Source: DATHWB01 sp035544575 (GTDB lineage Bacteria; Actinomycetota; Acidimicrobiia; Spongiisociales; ZC4RG35). Taken from it: 64,000 nt of DNA. Under the pieces are notes generated by a model, which was given only the letters and a program-made list of their open reading frames with translations, had not been told where the DNA came from and ran no database searches. How positions within the stretch are numbered: the first letter of the stretch is position 1; every line of letters begins with the position of its first letter. The stretch is from contig DATKEC010000011.1 of NCBI GenBank assembly GCA_035544575.1, positions 1-64,000 on the forward strand. Reading direction: 5' to 3'. This document shows positions 24,244-36,000 of this stretch, piece by piece. Made by a program: the position numbers and the translations under genes.

Positions 24244-26250
24244 GTGCGTCACGTCGACATCGCACCTGTCATCGAAGACGAGAACGTGTGGATCCCCCTC
24301 TCTGACGGAACCCGCCTGGCAGCTCGCATCTGGCGCCCCGCCGACCAGGCTCCGGTGCCGGCGATCTTCGAGTACCTCCCGTATCGCAAGCGGTACGGGA
24401 CTGTTGCCCGCGACAGCCTCACCCACCCCTACCTCGCCGCGAACGGCTATGCCGGGGTCAGGGTCGACATCCGTGGCAGCGGGGAATCCGACGGTGTGCT
24501 CACCGACGAATACCTCCAATCCGAGTTGGACGACGGAGTGGCGGCCATCGATTGGATCGCCTCTCAGCCGTGGTGTGACGGCACCGTCGGCATGATGGGA
24601 ATTTCCTGGGGCGGGTTCAACGGTCTCCAGATCGCCGCCCTCCGACCCGAGCCTCTGAAGGCGGTCATGACGATCTGTTCCACCGATGATCGCTACGCCG
24701 ACGACATCCACCACATGGGCGGATGCCTCCTCACCGACAACCTGTCGTGGGCGTCGGTCATGTTCGCGTACAACACCATGCCACCCGACCCCGCCATCGT
24801 CGGCGACCGCTGGCGGGAGATGTGGTTCGAGCGTCTCGAGGGAAGCGGACTGTGGCTGGAGAACTGGCTCCATCATCAGCGCCGCGACGACTTCTGGCGG
24901 CACGGCTCGATCTGCGAGGACTATGCCGCCATCACGGTTCCGGTCTATGCGGTGAGCGGATGGGCGGATGGCTACTCCAACGCGGTGTTCCGCCTCCTCG
25001 CCAACCTGGACGTTCCCCGCAAGGGCCTCGTGGGACCCTGGAGCCACGCGTATCCACACATCGCCAGACCGGAACCGGCCATCGGGTTCCTCCAGGAACT
25101 CCTGCGGTGGTGGGATCACTGGTTGAAGGGGATCGACACCGGGATCATGGACGAACCGATGGTCCGGACATGGATGCAAGAGGCGATCGAGCCTGACCCC
25201 GCCCCCAACGTTCGACCCGGTCGGTGGGTGGCCGAGACCAGCTGGCCCTCCCCGCGTATCGCTCCCCGCGCCTTCGGTCTCCACCCCGACGGTCGACTCG
25301 TCGAGAACGGGGAGGGATCAGGGGTGGTCAGCATCTCGTCGCCGCTGTGGGTGGGGAGACAGGCCGGCAAGTGGTGCTCCTATGGCGATGGCCCCGATCA
25401 GCCCGGCGACCAGCGGACAGACGACAGCGGATCGCAGATCTTCGACACCGGTCCCCTGACCGATGCGATCGAGATCCTCGGAGCTCCGATGGTGGACCTC
25501 CACGTGACCTCGGACCGTCCGATCGCCCAGGTGGCCGTCCGGCTCTGCGCCGTCGATCCCGAGGGCAGGTCGACGCGTGTCAGCTACGGCGTGCTGAACC
25601 TGACCCACCGGGACTCCCATGCCGAACCCGAGCCGCTCACACCGGGCCAACCCACCCGGATCTCGGTCCGCCTCAACGAGGTCGCCCAGATCTTCCCGGC
25701 GGGACAGCGGATCCGCCTGGCAGTCTCCACGTCGTACTGGCCCCTCATCTGGCCGGCGCCCGAGCCGGTGAACCTGGCAGTTGAGTGTTCGGCGAGCACG
25801 CTGTCGCTCCCGATCCGCCCACCCCGGCCCGAGGACGTGGACTTGGCCGACTTCGCAGATCCCGAAGGAGCGCCCCCCGCAGCCGCCACCGTCACTCGAC
25901 CGACCAAGGTCGCCTGGCGTCTGAGCCATGATCTCGGCGCCGGTGTCCACACGCTGGAGGTGGATGACGACTCGGGCAGGAAACGACTCGACGACATCGG
26001 ACTCGAGATCGACCTGGTTGCGGTCGAGCGCTACACCCACCAAGACGACGATCCGACCTCGGCGCGCGGCGAGGTGAGCACCACTCGGTCCATGGCCCGC
26101 GACGGATGGGTCATCGAGACTTCGACGACGACGGCGCTGTCGTCCACCACAGATCAGTTCGTGATCGACGCCGAGTTGGTCGCCTCCGAGAACGGAGCAG
26201 AGGTCTTTCACAGGTCCTGGCACGCCGAGATTCCACGCGACCTCGTGTGA
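24244..26250 (+). CDS. CocE/NonD-family hydrolase (X-Pro dipeptidyl-peptidase S15-like)
   Basis: A 668-residue serine hydrolase. The N-terminal alpha/beta domain starts with a CocE-like entry (IPLSDGTRLAARIWRP), the oxyanion region is VRVDIRGSGESDGVL, and the nucleophile elbow is GMMGISWGGFNGLQIAAL (Ser near residue 120). The Asp and His of the triad likely lie in VSGWADGYSN and in GPWSHAYPH. A C-terminal jelly-roll domain (from about residue 390) is typical. It could be a peptidase or an ester/amide hydrolase. Start GTG 24244 follows GGAGG. It precedes a peptide-type ABC operon, so a peptide-like substrate is attractive. Confidence 0.92.
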   Translation: MRHVDIAPVIEDENVWIPLSDGTRLAARIWRPADQAPVPAIFEYLPYRKRYGTVARDSLTHPYLAANGYAGVRVDIRGSGESDGVLTDEYLQSELDDGVAAIDWIASQPWCDGTVGMMGISWGGFNGLQIAALRPEPLKAVMTICSTDDRYADDIHHMGGCLLTDNLSWASVMFAYNTMPPDPAIVGDRWREMWFERLEGSGLWLENWLHHQRRDDFWRHGSICEDYAAITVPVYAVSGWADGYSNAVFRLLANLDVPRKGLVGPWSHAYPHIARPEPAIGFLQELLRWWDHWLKGIDTGIMDEPMVRTWMQEAIEPDPAPNVRPGRWVAETSWPSPRIAPRAFGLHPDGRLVENGEGSGVVSISSPLWVGRQAGKWCSYGDGPDQPGDQRTDDSGSQIFDTGPLTDAIEILGAPMVDLHVTSDRPIAQVAVRLCAVDPEGRSTRVSYGVLNLTHRDSHAEPEPLTPGQPTRISVRLNEVAQIFPAGQRIRLAVSTSYWPLIWPAPEPVNLAVECSASTLSLPIRPPRPEDVDLADFADPEGAPPAAATVTRPTKVAWRLSHDLGAGVHTLEVDDDSGRKRLDDIGLEIDLVAVERYTHQDDDPTSARGEVSTTRSMARDGWVIETSTTTALSSTTDQFVIDAELVASENGAEVFHRSWHAEIPRDLV

Positions 26251-26323
26251 ACCGCGGCGGTCCCGGGGGCATCCGCGGGTTCCCATCATCTAGTGTCTCG
26301 ACGGGATCACGGGCGAAGGAGTG

Positions 26324-26353
26324 ATGGCGAGGGTGTTCCGATCGTGTGGCTGA
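26324..26353 (+). other. Possible nine-codon leader ORF before the PHP gene
   Basis: ATG 26324, right after GAAGGAGTG, begins MARVFRSCG and stops at 26351-26353, overlapping the proposed GTG start of the PHP gene at 26344. It could give translational coupling. The ribosome site is very close to this ATG, so it may be accidental. Confidence 0.2.
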
Positions 26354-27447
26354 AGGGCGATTTCCACGCACATTCGTCACTGAGTGACGGAGTGTTGTCT
26401 CCTCGTCGATTCATTGCCGAAGCCGAGAGGGAAGATCTCGACTTCTTCTCGATCACCGACCACAACACGTGGTCCTACCCTCATTTCGCCGACTCGGAGC
26501 ACGTTCTCGTGATCGCGGGCGTGGAAGTGACCATGCCGTACGGGCATTTCAACGTGTTCAGCGTCGAAGGCACAGAACCCGACTGGATCAGCACGCTGGG
26601 ACCACCCACCTTCGTCGAGCGCGACGACGCCCAGCGGGGCCGATCGACCGAACTGGTCGAGGCCGTCGCCCGCGCCGGGATGAGAGCATCGATCAACCAT
26701 CCTCTGCTCTTTCCCTGGGAATGGACCGACCCCGCCGTCCCCCTGGCGCCGTTCAGCTACCTCGAAGTCTGGAACGATCCGACGTGGCCGGAGAACCGCC
26801 TTGCAAATCCTGCTGCCCTGGACATGTGGACCCGCTGGCTCAACGCCGGCATTCGGGCGACAGCCCTGGGAGGCTCCGACTTCCACGATCCGGAGAAATC
26901 CGTTCGCGGGGACGGTGTCACCGTGGACGGACACCGCGTGGGCGTGCCCCGCAGCTACGTCGACGCCACTGCCCGCACACCCCAGGCCATCCTCGATGCG
27001 GTCGACGCGGGCAAGGTCTACGTGACCATGGGTCCCACCGTCGAGTTCGTCGTAGAGACCCCGTCCGGTATCGCGTCGATGGGCGACCGACTCGAAGAGC
27101 CGACAGACACAGTGTCTGTCTCGGCCCGGGCCTGGGGCGAAGGCGACCTAGACATCCACGTGGTGGCAGACGGGGAGACCGTCGCCACGGCCGGGGGTCT
27201 GAACCCGGGGATCGATCACGAACTCCACATCGAAGCTCCCGGACAGGGGTGGGTCCGAATCGACGTCCATGGACCGGACGGTGTCGTGGCCTTCACGAAC
27301 CCCGTCTTCCTCGGCCCCGGCGTGCTCGAACACGCCGACCTCGCGTACGGATCCTTCATCGAGACTTCTGCCGCGTTCGCTATCCAGGAACGGTGGCAAT
27401 CCCACACCCAACCAAACGATCAGGAGGACGATCCCCCATGGCGCTGA
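26344..27447 (+). CDS. PHP-domain metal-dependent phosphoesterase
   Basis: A 367-residue PHP protein. Metal motifs are KGDFHAHSSLSDG (HxH, N-terminus), FFSITDHNTWSYPHF (DH), INHPLLFPWEW (H) and LGGSDFHDPEKS (D.H). A C-terminal beta-rich part (from about residue 235) may be a separate domain. These enzymes hydrolyse phosphoesters or act as trinucleotide/histidinol-phosphate-like phosphatases; the substrate here is unknown. GTG 26344 is the last start before the HxH motif; an upstream GTG at 26293 would add 17 residues. Its end overlaps the ABC binding-protein start, so it belongs to that operon. Confidence 0.87.
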   Translation: MWLKGDFHAHSSLSDGVLSPRRFIAEAEREDLDFFSITDHNTWSYPHFADSEHVLVIAGVEVTMPYGHFNVFSVEGTEPDWISTLGPPTFVERDDAQRGRSTELVEAVARAGMRASINHPLLFPWEWTDPAVPLAPFSYLEVWNDPTWPENRLANPAALDMWTRWLNAGIRATALGGSDFHDPEKSVRGDGVTVDGHRVGVPRSYVDATARTPQAILDAVDAGKVYVTMGPTVEFVVETPSGIASMGDRLEEPTDTVSVSARAWGEGDLDIHVVADGETVATAGGLNPGIDHELHIEAPGQGWVRIDVHGPDGVVAFTNPVFLGPGVLEHADLAYGSFIETSAAFAIQERWQSHTQPNDQEDDPPWR

Positions 27448-29072
27448 AACGCCTCAGGCACCTGACCGCCCTGCTCACGATCCTCGCCATGCTGGTAGCA
27501 GCGTGTGGCGACGGAGGAACGAGCACTGACGGCACCGCCGCAACCACGACAACGACCGCCCCGGCCGGAGACGATCCGGCGCCCGACCCCACCACCGAAG
27601 ACCCGGCAGGAGAAGCCGGCGGCACGTTGATCGTCGCGCTCGCCACCGAGCCGAACTCGATCTTCTTGCCGAACTCGGCCGAGCGCAACGCCATCAACGT
27701 CTCGACTCAGATCTACGAAGGCCCGATCTGGATCAACGACGACAACGAGGTCGAGCCCGCATTGGCCACCGAGTGGGAGGTCAACGACGACGCCACCGTC
27801 TTCACGTTCACGCTGCGCGAGGGCGTGGCATTCCACAACGGCGAGACGATGGACGCAGAGGACTGGATCGCCAGCTGGGAGGCCGCCTCCCAGGACGCCA
27901 ACGTCTATGCCTATCTGTACCAGAAGGTGACTTCGGTGGTGGCGCTCGACCCCATGACCGTCGAGATGACGCTGGCTAGTTCCGACGCCCTGTTCGGACG
28001 TGAGCTGTCGGAGTGGGCCATCCTGCCCGCCTCCCAGTGGGAGTCCGAGGGTCTCGACGGCATCGAAGCCAACCCGATCGGAACCGGCCCGTTCAAGTTC
28101 ATCAGCTGGGACCGGGGCGACCGCATCACGCTGGAAGCACACGAGGACTACTGGAACGAGGGACTGCCGCTCGTGGACGGCCTGGTCTTCCGGCCGATCC
28201 CCGACTCGTCCACCCGCCTGGCCGCAGTGCAGACGGGCGAAGTCCACATCGCCCAGCGATTCAACTCCGAAGAGGCGGCGACGCTGGAGAACGCACCAGG
28301 CGTCAACGTCGTGACCTACCCGGTCGATCGCGTGTACTACATCGCGTTCAACAACCTGACCACCGGCATCGGGACGCCTCTCGAGAGTCCCGAGGTGAGA
28401 CTGGCGATGAACCACGCGGTTGACCGCCAGGCGATCGTGGATTCGCTCTTCGACGGACAGGCTGCGCTCTCCACCGGGCTCGTCTCGACCAGCAGCCTCG
28501 GCTTCGACGCCTCGCTGGCCCCTTACGAGTACGACCCCGAACTGGCGATGCAGCTGCTCGCCGATGGCGGATACCCCGACGGATTCACGATCGGCTTCGC
28601 CTGCCCGACAGGCGCCTACGTGAACTTCGAAGAGGTGTGCCAGGCCGTGGGCGGCTACCTCGAAGCAGTGGGCATCACCCTCGACGGTGGCGAGATCCAG
28701 TTCATGGAGTCAGGCCAGTACTGGGATCTCGAAGCCTCGAAGCAACTCCCGCCGCTCTTCGGTGACTCATGGTCCTCGACGAGCTCGGAGTCCCTCGAGC
28801 GGCTCCAGGGTGCATTGGGTGGATTCGACGCCGACTACTCGGCCTGGACCGACGACACGATCCTGGGCTTCCTCAGCGAGATCCAGACGACCATCGACGA
28901 GGCTGCCCGTGCCGCGGTGTACTCCGAACTGCACCGCTACACCTACGAGGACCCGCCCTTCATCTACCTGTACGAACCGTTCGCCTTCGAAGGCATCAAC
29001 GAGGCCGTGCAGAACTACAAGCCAAGGGCCGCAGAGGACTACTTCCTCAAGGAAGTGTCGCTGGCCGGCTGA
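27438..29072 (+). CDS. Peptide-type ABC transporter substrate-binding lipoprotein (DppA/OppA-like)
   Basis: A 544-residue SBP_bac_5-family lipoprotein. The signal ends in lipobox MLVAACGDGG, followed by an acidic Thr-rich linker. Family features include TLIVALATEPNSIFLP, EVEPALATEWEVNDDATVFT, VAFHNGETMDAEDWIASWE, and PIGTGPFKFISWDRGD. It should capture di/oligopeptides or related compounds outside the membrane. ATG 27438 follows CAGGAGGA and overlaps the PHP stop. A strong hairpin follows the stop, likely raising its expression over the permeases. Confidence 0.95.
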   Translation: MALKRLRHLTALLTILAMLVAACGDGGTSTDGTAATTTTTAPAGDDPAPDPTTEDPAGEAGGTLIVALATEPNSIFLPNSAERNAINVSTQIYEGPIWINDDNEVEPALATEWEVNDDATVFTFTLREGVAFHNGETMDAEDWIASWEAASQDANVYAYLYQKVTSVVALDPMTVEMTLASSDALFGRELSEWAILPASQWESEGLDGIEANPIGTGPFKFISWDRGDRITLEAHEDYWNEGLPLVDGLVFRPIPDSSTRLAAVQTGEVHIAQRFNSEEAATLENAPGVNVVTYPVDRVYYIAFNNLTTGIGTPLESPEVRLAMNHAVDRQAIVDSLFDGQAALSTGLVSTSSLGFDASLAPYEYDPELAMQLLADGGYPDGFTIGFACPTGAYVNFEEVCQAVGGYLEAVGITLDGGEIQFMESGQYWDLEASKQLPPLFGDSWSSTSSESLERLQGALGGFDADYSAWTDDTILGFLSEIQTTIDEAARAAVYSELHRYTYEDPPFIYLYEPFAFEGINEAVQNYKPRAAEDYFLKEVSLAG

Positions 29073-29081
29073 TCCCCGATG

Positions 29082-29115
29082 GCCCGGGCTCCGGACACCG
29101 GTCCGGAGCCCGGGC
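29082..29115 (+). terminator. Intra-operon hairpin after the binding-protein gene
   Basis: GCCCGGGCTCCGGAC and GTCCGGAGCCCGGGC form a perfect 15-bp stem with a 4-base loop in the 62-bp gap before the first permease. Such hairpins act as partial terminators or 3' stabilisers that raise binding-protein mRNA relative to permease mRNA. Confidence 0.65.
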
Positions 29116-29134
29116 TCCACTCCACCACCACCAC

Positions 29135-30054
29135 ATGAAGACATTCCTCATTCGCCGAGTCGTGCAGTCGGTACTGCTCTTTCTCGGCGTGGTGGTGATC
29201 GTCTTCTTCCTGGTCCGGCTGTCCGGGGATCCAGCGTCGCTGATGATGCCTCGGGAGGCCAGTTCGGCCCAGGTTCAGGCCTTCCGCGAGCTGATGGGCT
29301 TCGACCGGCCCGTGCTGGTTCAACTCGTCGACTACGTGGGCTCGATCCTCGTGGGCGACTTCGGCGAGTCGCTCCGGTTCCAGACCCACTCCCTCGACCT
29401 GGTGCTGCAACGCGTACCTCTCACCTTCACGTTGGCGTCATTGGCCATGGGTGTGGCGATCATCGTTGGGATCCCGCTCGGCATCCTCGGCGGGATGAAC
29501 GCCGGCAAGTTCAGCGACCTTCTCGCCCGGGGCCTCGGGCTGGGCGGCCAGGTGACGCCCGAATTCTGGCTGGCGCTCATCCTCATCATCGTCTTTGCCG
29601 TGAACCTCGGATGGTTTCCTTCCTTCGGCATCGACGGGCCCATCTCCTATGTGCTTCCGGCGGCTGCCCTCTCGGTGGGTGCCATGGGCCGCCTGGTGCG
29701 CCTGACCCGATCCACCGTGCTCGAGGTCGTGGGATCGGACTTCGTCCGCACCGCCCGCAGCAAGGGTCTGTCGGGATTCGAAGTTGCCGGACGCCACATC
29801 TTCCGCAACACCGCCATCGCGCTCGTGAGCGTCATCAGCGTCCAATACACCTATCTCCTGGGCGGCGCCGTCTACATCGAGTCGATCTTCGCCCTCCCCG
29901 GACTGGGCAGCCTGCTCGACGAGGCGATCCGCGCCCGCGACTTTCCCCTGGTCCAGACGATCACGCTCTTCATCGCCGCCGCCGCCATCGGTCTCAGCCT
30001 CATCGCCGACCTCCTGTACGCCTGGCTCGACCCCCGTATCAGGCTGGAGAACTG

Positions 30055-30055
<1 letters not shown>
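29135..30055 (+). CDS. Peptide-type ABC transporter permease 1 (DppB-like)
   Basis: A 306-residue permease with about six helices. The N-terminus MKTFLIRRVVQSVLLFLGVV and the segment VRLSGDPASLMMP are DppB-like. The ATPase-coupling (EAA-type) loop is FVRTARSKGLSGFEVAGRHI, and the C-terminal half ends DLLYAWLDPRIRLEN. It forms the channel with the next gene product. I begin at ATG 29135, after the hairpin; upstream in-frame sequence is a shadow of the binding-protein gene. The stop overlaps the next start (TGATG). Confidence 0.94.
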
Positions 30056-30959
<904 letters not shown>

Positions 30960-30963
<4 letters not shown>

Positions 30964-32003
30964 TCATCCCTTCTGCGTCTCCGTCCTCGGCTCGCCTGGG
31001 CGAGATCATCCTCGAAGTCGACGGGCTGGAGGTGAGCTTCGACTCCCCCGACGGCAAGGTCCATGCGGTGAACGGCGTGTCGTTCCGGTTGCGCGCCGGC
31101 GAAGCCCTGGGGGTCGTCGGCGAGTCGGGTTCGGGCAAGTCGGTCACCATGATGTCCCTCGTCGGGCTGCTCCCCAGTCCGCCCGCCCGCATCGACGGCG
31201 GCACCGCACAACTCACCGACGGTGAGTCCACCATCGACCTCCTCAAGGCCGGCCGAAACCAGATGCGACGGATCCGCGGTGGGCAGATCGGTTTCGTGTT
31301 CCAGGATCCGCTGAGCGCGCTCAACCCCACGATGCGGGTGGGCGAACAGATCGCCGAGTCGGTTCGCAAGCATCGCCACCTCCCCGACGACGAGGCCAAG
31401 GCCATGGCGATCTCACTGTTGGCCGATGTCGGCATCGCCGATCCGGAGCGGCGTTACCGCAGTTATCCGCACGAATTCTCGGGCGGAATGCGGCAAAGGG
31501 TGATGATCGCCATCGCCATGGCCGGCGACCCACCCATCGTGATCTTCGATGAGCCGACCACAGCCCTCGACGTCACGGTGCAGGCCCAGATCGTCGAGTT
31601 GGTGAAGACCCGGCTCCAACGGGAGCGGGGGACGGCAATCGTCTGGATCACCCACGACCTGGCCGTCGTCGCCGGTATCGCCGACCGCGTGGCCGTCATG
31701 TACGGCGGGACGGTCGTCGAGTCGGCGCCCATCGACGAGATCTACGAGAACCCCCAGCACCCGTACACGCGGGGACTCCTGGCTGCCATCCCTTCAGCCG
31801 ACTCCGACGGGTCCACCCGGCTCGCCAGCATCGAGGGCAGCCCTCCCGACCTCCTCGTCGAGCCCGACTTCTGTCCGTTCCAGCCTCGCTGCAGTTATGC
31901 CTTCGACCGCTGCATAGAGACACGGCCCGCACTGATCTTCGTGTCGGACAACCATCGGGTCGCATGCCACTACGACCTCATCGCCGACCGGCCGAGACCA
32001 TGA
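30960..32003 (+). CDS. Peptide-type ABC transporter ATPase 1 (DppD-like)
   Basis: A 347-residue ATPase. Walker A is GVVGESGSGKSVTMMSLVG, the Q-loop FVFQDPLSALNP, the signature FSGGMRQRVMIAIAM, Walker B IVIFDEPTTALDV, and the switch His in WITHDLAVVAG. The C-terminal oligopeptide-transporter domain has a Cys-rich segment (FCPFQPRCSYAFDRC and a later C), the place where DppD-type ATPases bind a 4Fe-4S cluster in some species. Coupled to its neighbours by ATGA overlaps. Confidence 0.95.
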
Positions 32004-33049
32004 CGACGACCGAACGTCCCGCCGCGCCGGGTCCGGCGAATGAGGTGCTCGTCCGGGTCGACCGGCTCGCCAAGCACTACCGGGGCCGGTCCGGTCGGCT
32101 GTTCGGCGGCGACGCCACCGACATCCAGGCGGTGAACGGGGTCTCCTTCGAGATCCACCGCGGGGAGACCCTGGGTCTGGTCGGCGAGAGCGGCTGCGGC
32201 AAGTCGACCACGGGACGAACCCTGCTGCGACTCGAGGAGCCCACCTCCGGTGCGGTGTGGTTCGACGGCATCGAACTCTCCACGCTCGACGGCGAGAGCA
32301 TGCGCATGATTCGCAAGCGCATGCAGGTCGTGTTCCAGGATTCCGCCGATTCGCTCAATCCGCGCATGAGCACGGGACGCACCATCGCCGAACCCCTCCA
32401 CATCTACGAGATGGGGACCGACGCCGAGATCAAGGCAAAGGTGGCCGACCTCATGAGCCTGGTGGGGCTCAACCCGGAGTGGGCCAAGCGCTTCCCCCAC
32501 GAGTTCTCGGGCGGACAGCGCCAACGAATCAACATCGCCCGGGCGCTGGCGATCGATCCCGACTTCATCGTGCTCGACGAGCCGATCTCGGCGCTCGACG
32601 TGTCCATCCAGGCACAAGTCATCAACCTGTTGGCCGATCTGCAGGAGCGCCTCGGTCTCACCTATCTCTTCATCGCCCACGACCTGGCGATGGTTCGCCA
32701 CATCTCCGATCGAATCGCCGTGATGTACCTCGGCAGGATCGTCGAAACCGCGGACTCCAACGCCCTCTTCGAAGAACCGCTGCATCCGTACACGCAGGCT
32801 CTCATCTCGGCGGTCCCGTTGGCCGATCCCAAGAAGGAACGCACCCGGATTCCGATCGTGCTGCACGGCGAAGTTCCATCGCCGGGAAAGCTCCCCCCCG
32901 GTTGCGTCTTCCACCCGCGCTGTCCCCAGGCGGTCGAGCTCTGTCGTGAGGAAGTGCCGGAGTTCCGCGAGTTCACGCCAGGGCGTTTCGTGGCCTGTCA
33001 CCTGGTCGACGAGTTTGGCAGTCACATCGTCGAGCGAACCGGGCTTTGA
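32000..33049 (+). CDS. Peptide-type ABC transporter ATPase 2 (DppF-like)
   Basis: A 349-residue ATPase partner of the previous protein. Walker A GLVGESGCGKSTTGRTLLR, Q-loop VVFQDSADSLNPRM, signature FSGGQRQRINIARAL, Walker B FIVLDEPISALDV, H-loop FIAHDLAMVRH, and C-terminal GCVFHPRCPQAVELC. The transport system is therefore complete in one operon (27438-33049). Confidence 0.95.
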   Translation: MTTTERPAAPGPANEVLVRVDRLAKHYRGRSGRLFGGDATDIQAVNGVSFEIHRGETLGLVGESGCGKSTTGRTLLRLEEPTSGAVWFDGIELSTLDGESMRMIRKRMQVVFQDSADSLNPRMSTGRTIAEPLHIYEMGTDAEIKAKVADLMSLVGLNPEWAKRFPHEFSGGQRQRINIARALAIDPDFIVLDEPISALDVSIQAQVINLLADLQERLGLTYLFIAHDLAMVRHISDRIAVMYLGRIVETADSNALFEEPLHPYTQALISAVPLADPKKERTRIPIVLHGEVPSPGKLPPGCVFHPRCPQAVELCREEVPEFREFTPGRFVACHLVDEFGSHIVERTGL

Positions 33050-33058
33050 GCGCGACCG

Positions 33059-36000
33059 GTGGCGCACTGTTCACATCCCGAACACCAACTCGAGGCGTAC
33101 TCCGACGAGCATCGGCAGTTGCTGGCTGACATCGCCCGCTTGAACAACCGTCTGCTCGACGCCCACCGAGACGGCCGCCGTCTGGACAGTGTGATCGCGA
33201 CCATCGACCCGGATCCTGCCCGCTACATGTTCGTTGACGAAGGTCGGGGAACGCTGAGGCGTCAGCTGATCCAGGCCGATGAGGCGCTGGCGGCCGCGGG
33301 GACGATCGCGGGTCACTCGCGGTTGACGGCAACGACCGTTCCCGATGCGACATCGGCGACGCGCCCCACCGTCGCTATCTCACGAACAGGCGAACCCGTC
33401 ATCGGCTGGATCGAGTGGATCGAGGACGTCGGGGAGCATGTGATGGCGGCCATCGGTGCAACCACGTACCGACTCGATCCCTCCCCGGCCGACTGCTTCC
33501 GACCGACCGCCATCGTCGGTGCGGACGGCAACCCGTGGATGTTCTACGGCATGGCTGTCGAGAACGAAGTCCGTGTCTTCTGCCGGAGGTTCGACGGCGA
33601 GGAGTGGTCCGGGCGCGAGGCGGTGAGTGACACGGCTCACCCCTCATTCAACCAAGAAGTGGCCGTGCACACCGACGGATCCATCGAGGTCACATGGCAG
33701 GGTCGCGTGGGTGAGCGGTTCGGCATCTTCGCTCGCCGGTGGCGGCCCGACACGGGGTGGGACGGGACAGTTGGGATCGATGGGGCGACGTCGTCGAACG
33801 TGTGGGATCCTGCCATCGCGGCTCTCCCCGGCGCCGCGGCGGTCCACGTCTGGTGCGGCTACCACGAGGGCGGCTATCGCATCCAGTACCGGCTGCGCAA
33901 CGACGATGGGCTCGGTCCGGTGCACACGATCGTCCAGGCATCGGGACAGGGGCTTCATCCGAGTGTCGCCACCGACGCCGGCGGTCGTATCTGGTGCGCT
34001 TTCGATGTCTTCGATGTCGCACATCACGGGGGCTCGGGGCCGACGCAGCTGCGCGCCGCCGGGCGGGTGGGCGAGGACTTCGGATGGCCCGGGTTGGGCG
34101 ATCCTGGTCTGTTCATGCCGCCGGAACTGGTGCCTCCGATCGCGACCACCCTGCGGGTCGTCGAGATCACCCCCGATGGTGTCGCCGACGCTCCTGGTGT
34201 CGTGGCCGAAGGACTCCATCTCGGGCCGTCGGCGTATCCCCGGCTGGCCGTCGAAAGTGGCGGGGCCGTGGCCCTGAGCTATCGGATTCTGCGCCGCCTG
34301 TCGATGATGACCTATCACTGGGAAGTCGCCGTACAAAGGCTGTCGGCGGACGGATGGGATCCGCCGTCGACGCTCGAGCCGTCTGACGGCGGGTTGGAGG
34401 AACCGGCCATCGCCGCCGGTACGAACGACGTGGTGGTGGCATGGACCTCAGACGGAAGGGCGTCCATCAACGCCTCGTGGGCGGATGGGTTCGGGGGGCT
34501 GGAGTGCCCTGACCTCAGGGAGCACTACGGCGAAGTCGTTTGGCACGGGATCCACGATGCGGGAAGGATCAACTGGGTCCGGATGCCAGCGGGCGCGGCA
34601 CCTGCAGGACCGAGGCATTCGTCGGCGACGGTGCCGGCTGGCATCGTCGGCGGAGCACGTCGGAACGAAAGCCGCTACCGCACCACGGTGAACGGCGAAG
34701 AACTGACCCTGTACTGGGGCGACCTCCACCGCCACTCGTTGATCAGTCGCTGCACCTCGGGCGACGAGCCGTCGGTCGACGACATGTACCGCTACGCCTG
34801 GGACGTGTCCGACTACGACTTCTGGGCACTCACCGATCACTCCGAGAACAGCACCGCCTATCAATGGTGGACGATTCAGAAGGCAGCGGACCTGTTCCAC
34901 ATACCTGGGCGTTTCGTCCCTCTCTACGGGTTCGAGTGGACATCGCCCCACACCGGTCACCAGAACGTGATCTTCGACTCCGCTCGCCGTGGCGCTCCGA
35001 TCGTCTCGTCGATGGCAGCCGACTCGGACACGCCGGACAAGCTCTGGCGGCATTTGCGCCGGTTCGGCTCGTATCCGTCGATCACGATCCCCCACCATCC
35101 CGGCTCGGCGATGGTTCCTTTCGATTGGGACTACCGCGACGACGAGATGGTGCGCGTGGTCGAGATCTTCCAGTCCTGTCGCGGAAGCTACGAACGCGAC
35201 GGCGGCTTCCGCCAGTACAGCGACGCCACGCTGCCCGGAACCTTCGTCTTCGATGCCCTCGATCGCGGTCATCGGTTCGGGTTGATCGGATCCTCCGATC
35301 ACGGGTACGGGACGGGCTATGTGGGCGCCTTTGCCCCCGACCTCGGCCGGGACTCGGTCTTCGCCAGCCTCCTCGGACGCCGGACGATCGCAGCCACCCG
35401 TCGGGGCATCGTCGTCGATGCCCGGATCGGGAACACCTTCATGGGAGGCGAAACGACAGTCGCCGAGGCTGCGCCAGTGGAGTTCACCGTGCACGCCAGC
35501 GGGTACCGGGACATCGCACGGGTGGAGATCGTCAAGAACGGCGCAACCGTGGAGTCGGTCGGCCCTGACCTCGACCTGGCAGATGGATGGGTGGAGGCGC
35601 ACATCCGCGTCGAGTGGGGTTGGGGTCCGGGGACGACGGACTGGAGCGGATCACTCGTGATCGACGGCGGCGAGGTGTGCCAGACGGACTTCTGGTCTCC
35701 CGAGGTCACCGGATTCGACAAGTCCGAGGTCCGCTGGCGGGCCGTGACCACATCCTTCGGCGAACCGTACGGACATCAGCGCGGTGGGATCGAGCTCACT
35801 CTGGTGGGACCGCGGGCGGCACTGGTGCGGGTCGAAACGACGGCCGGCCGGATCGTCGCCCGGTTGGGCACCATCGTCGATGCCGGCATTGTGGAAGGGA
35901 TCGTGCGCGGAGAAGGGCGCCTGATGATTCAGCCTGGAGTCGGAGGCTTGACCAGCCTCGGCACGCCGACGATCGACGTCATCCATCACGACGAGACGGC

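Noticed and set aside
26469..27437. Extended N-terminus for the peptide-binding lipoprotein
   Set aside because: It is Arg-rich shadow of the PHP gene; the lipoprotein signal with lipobox begins at ATG 27438 after a strong ribosome site.
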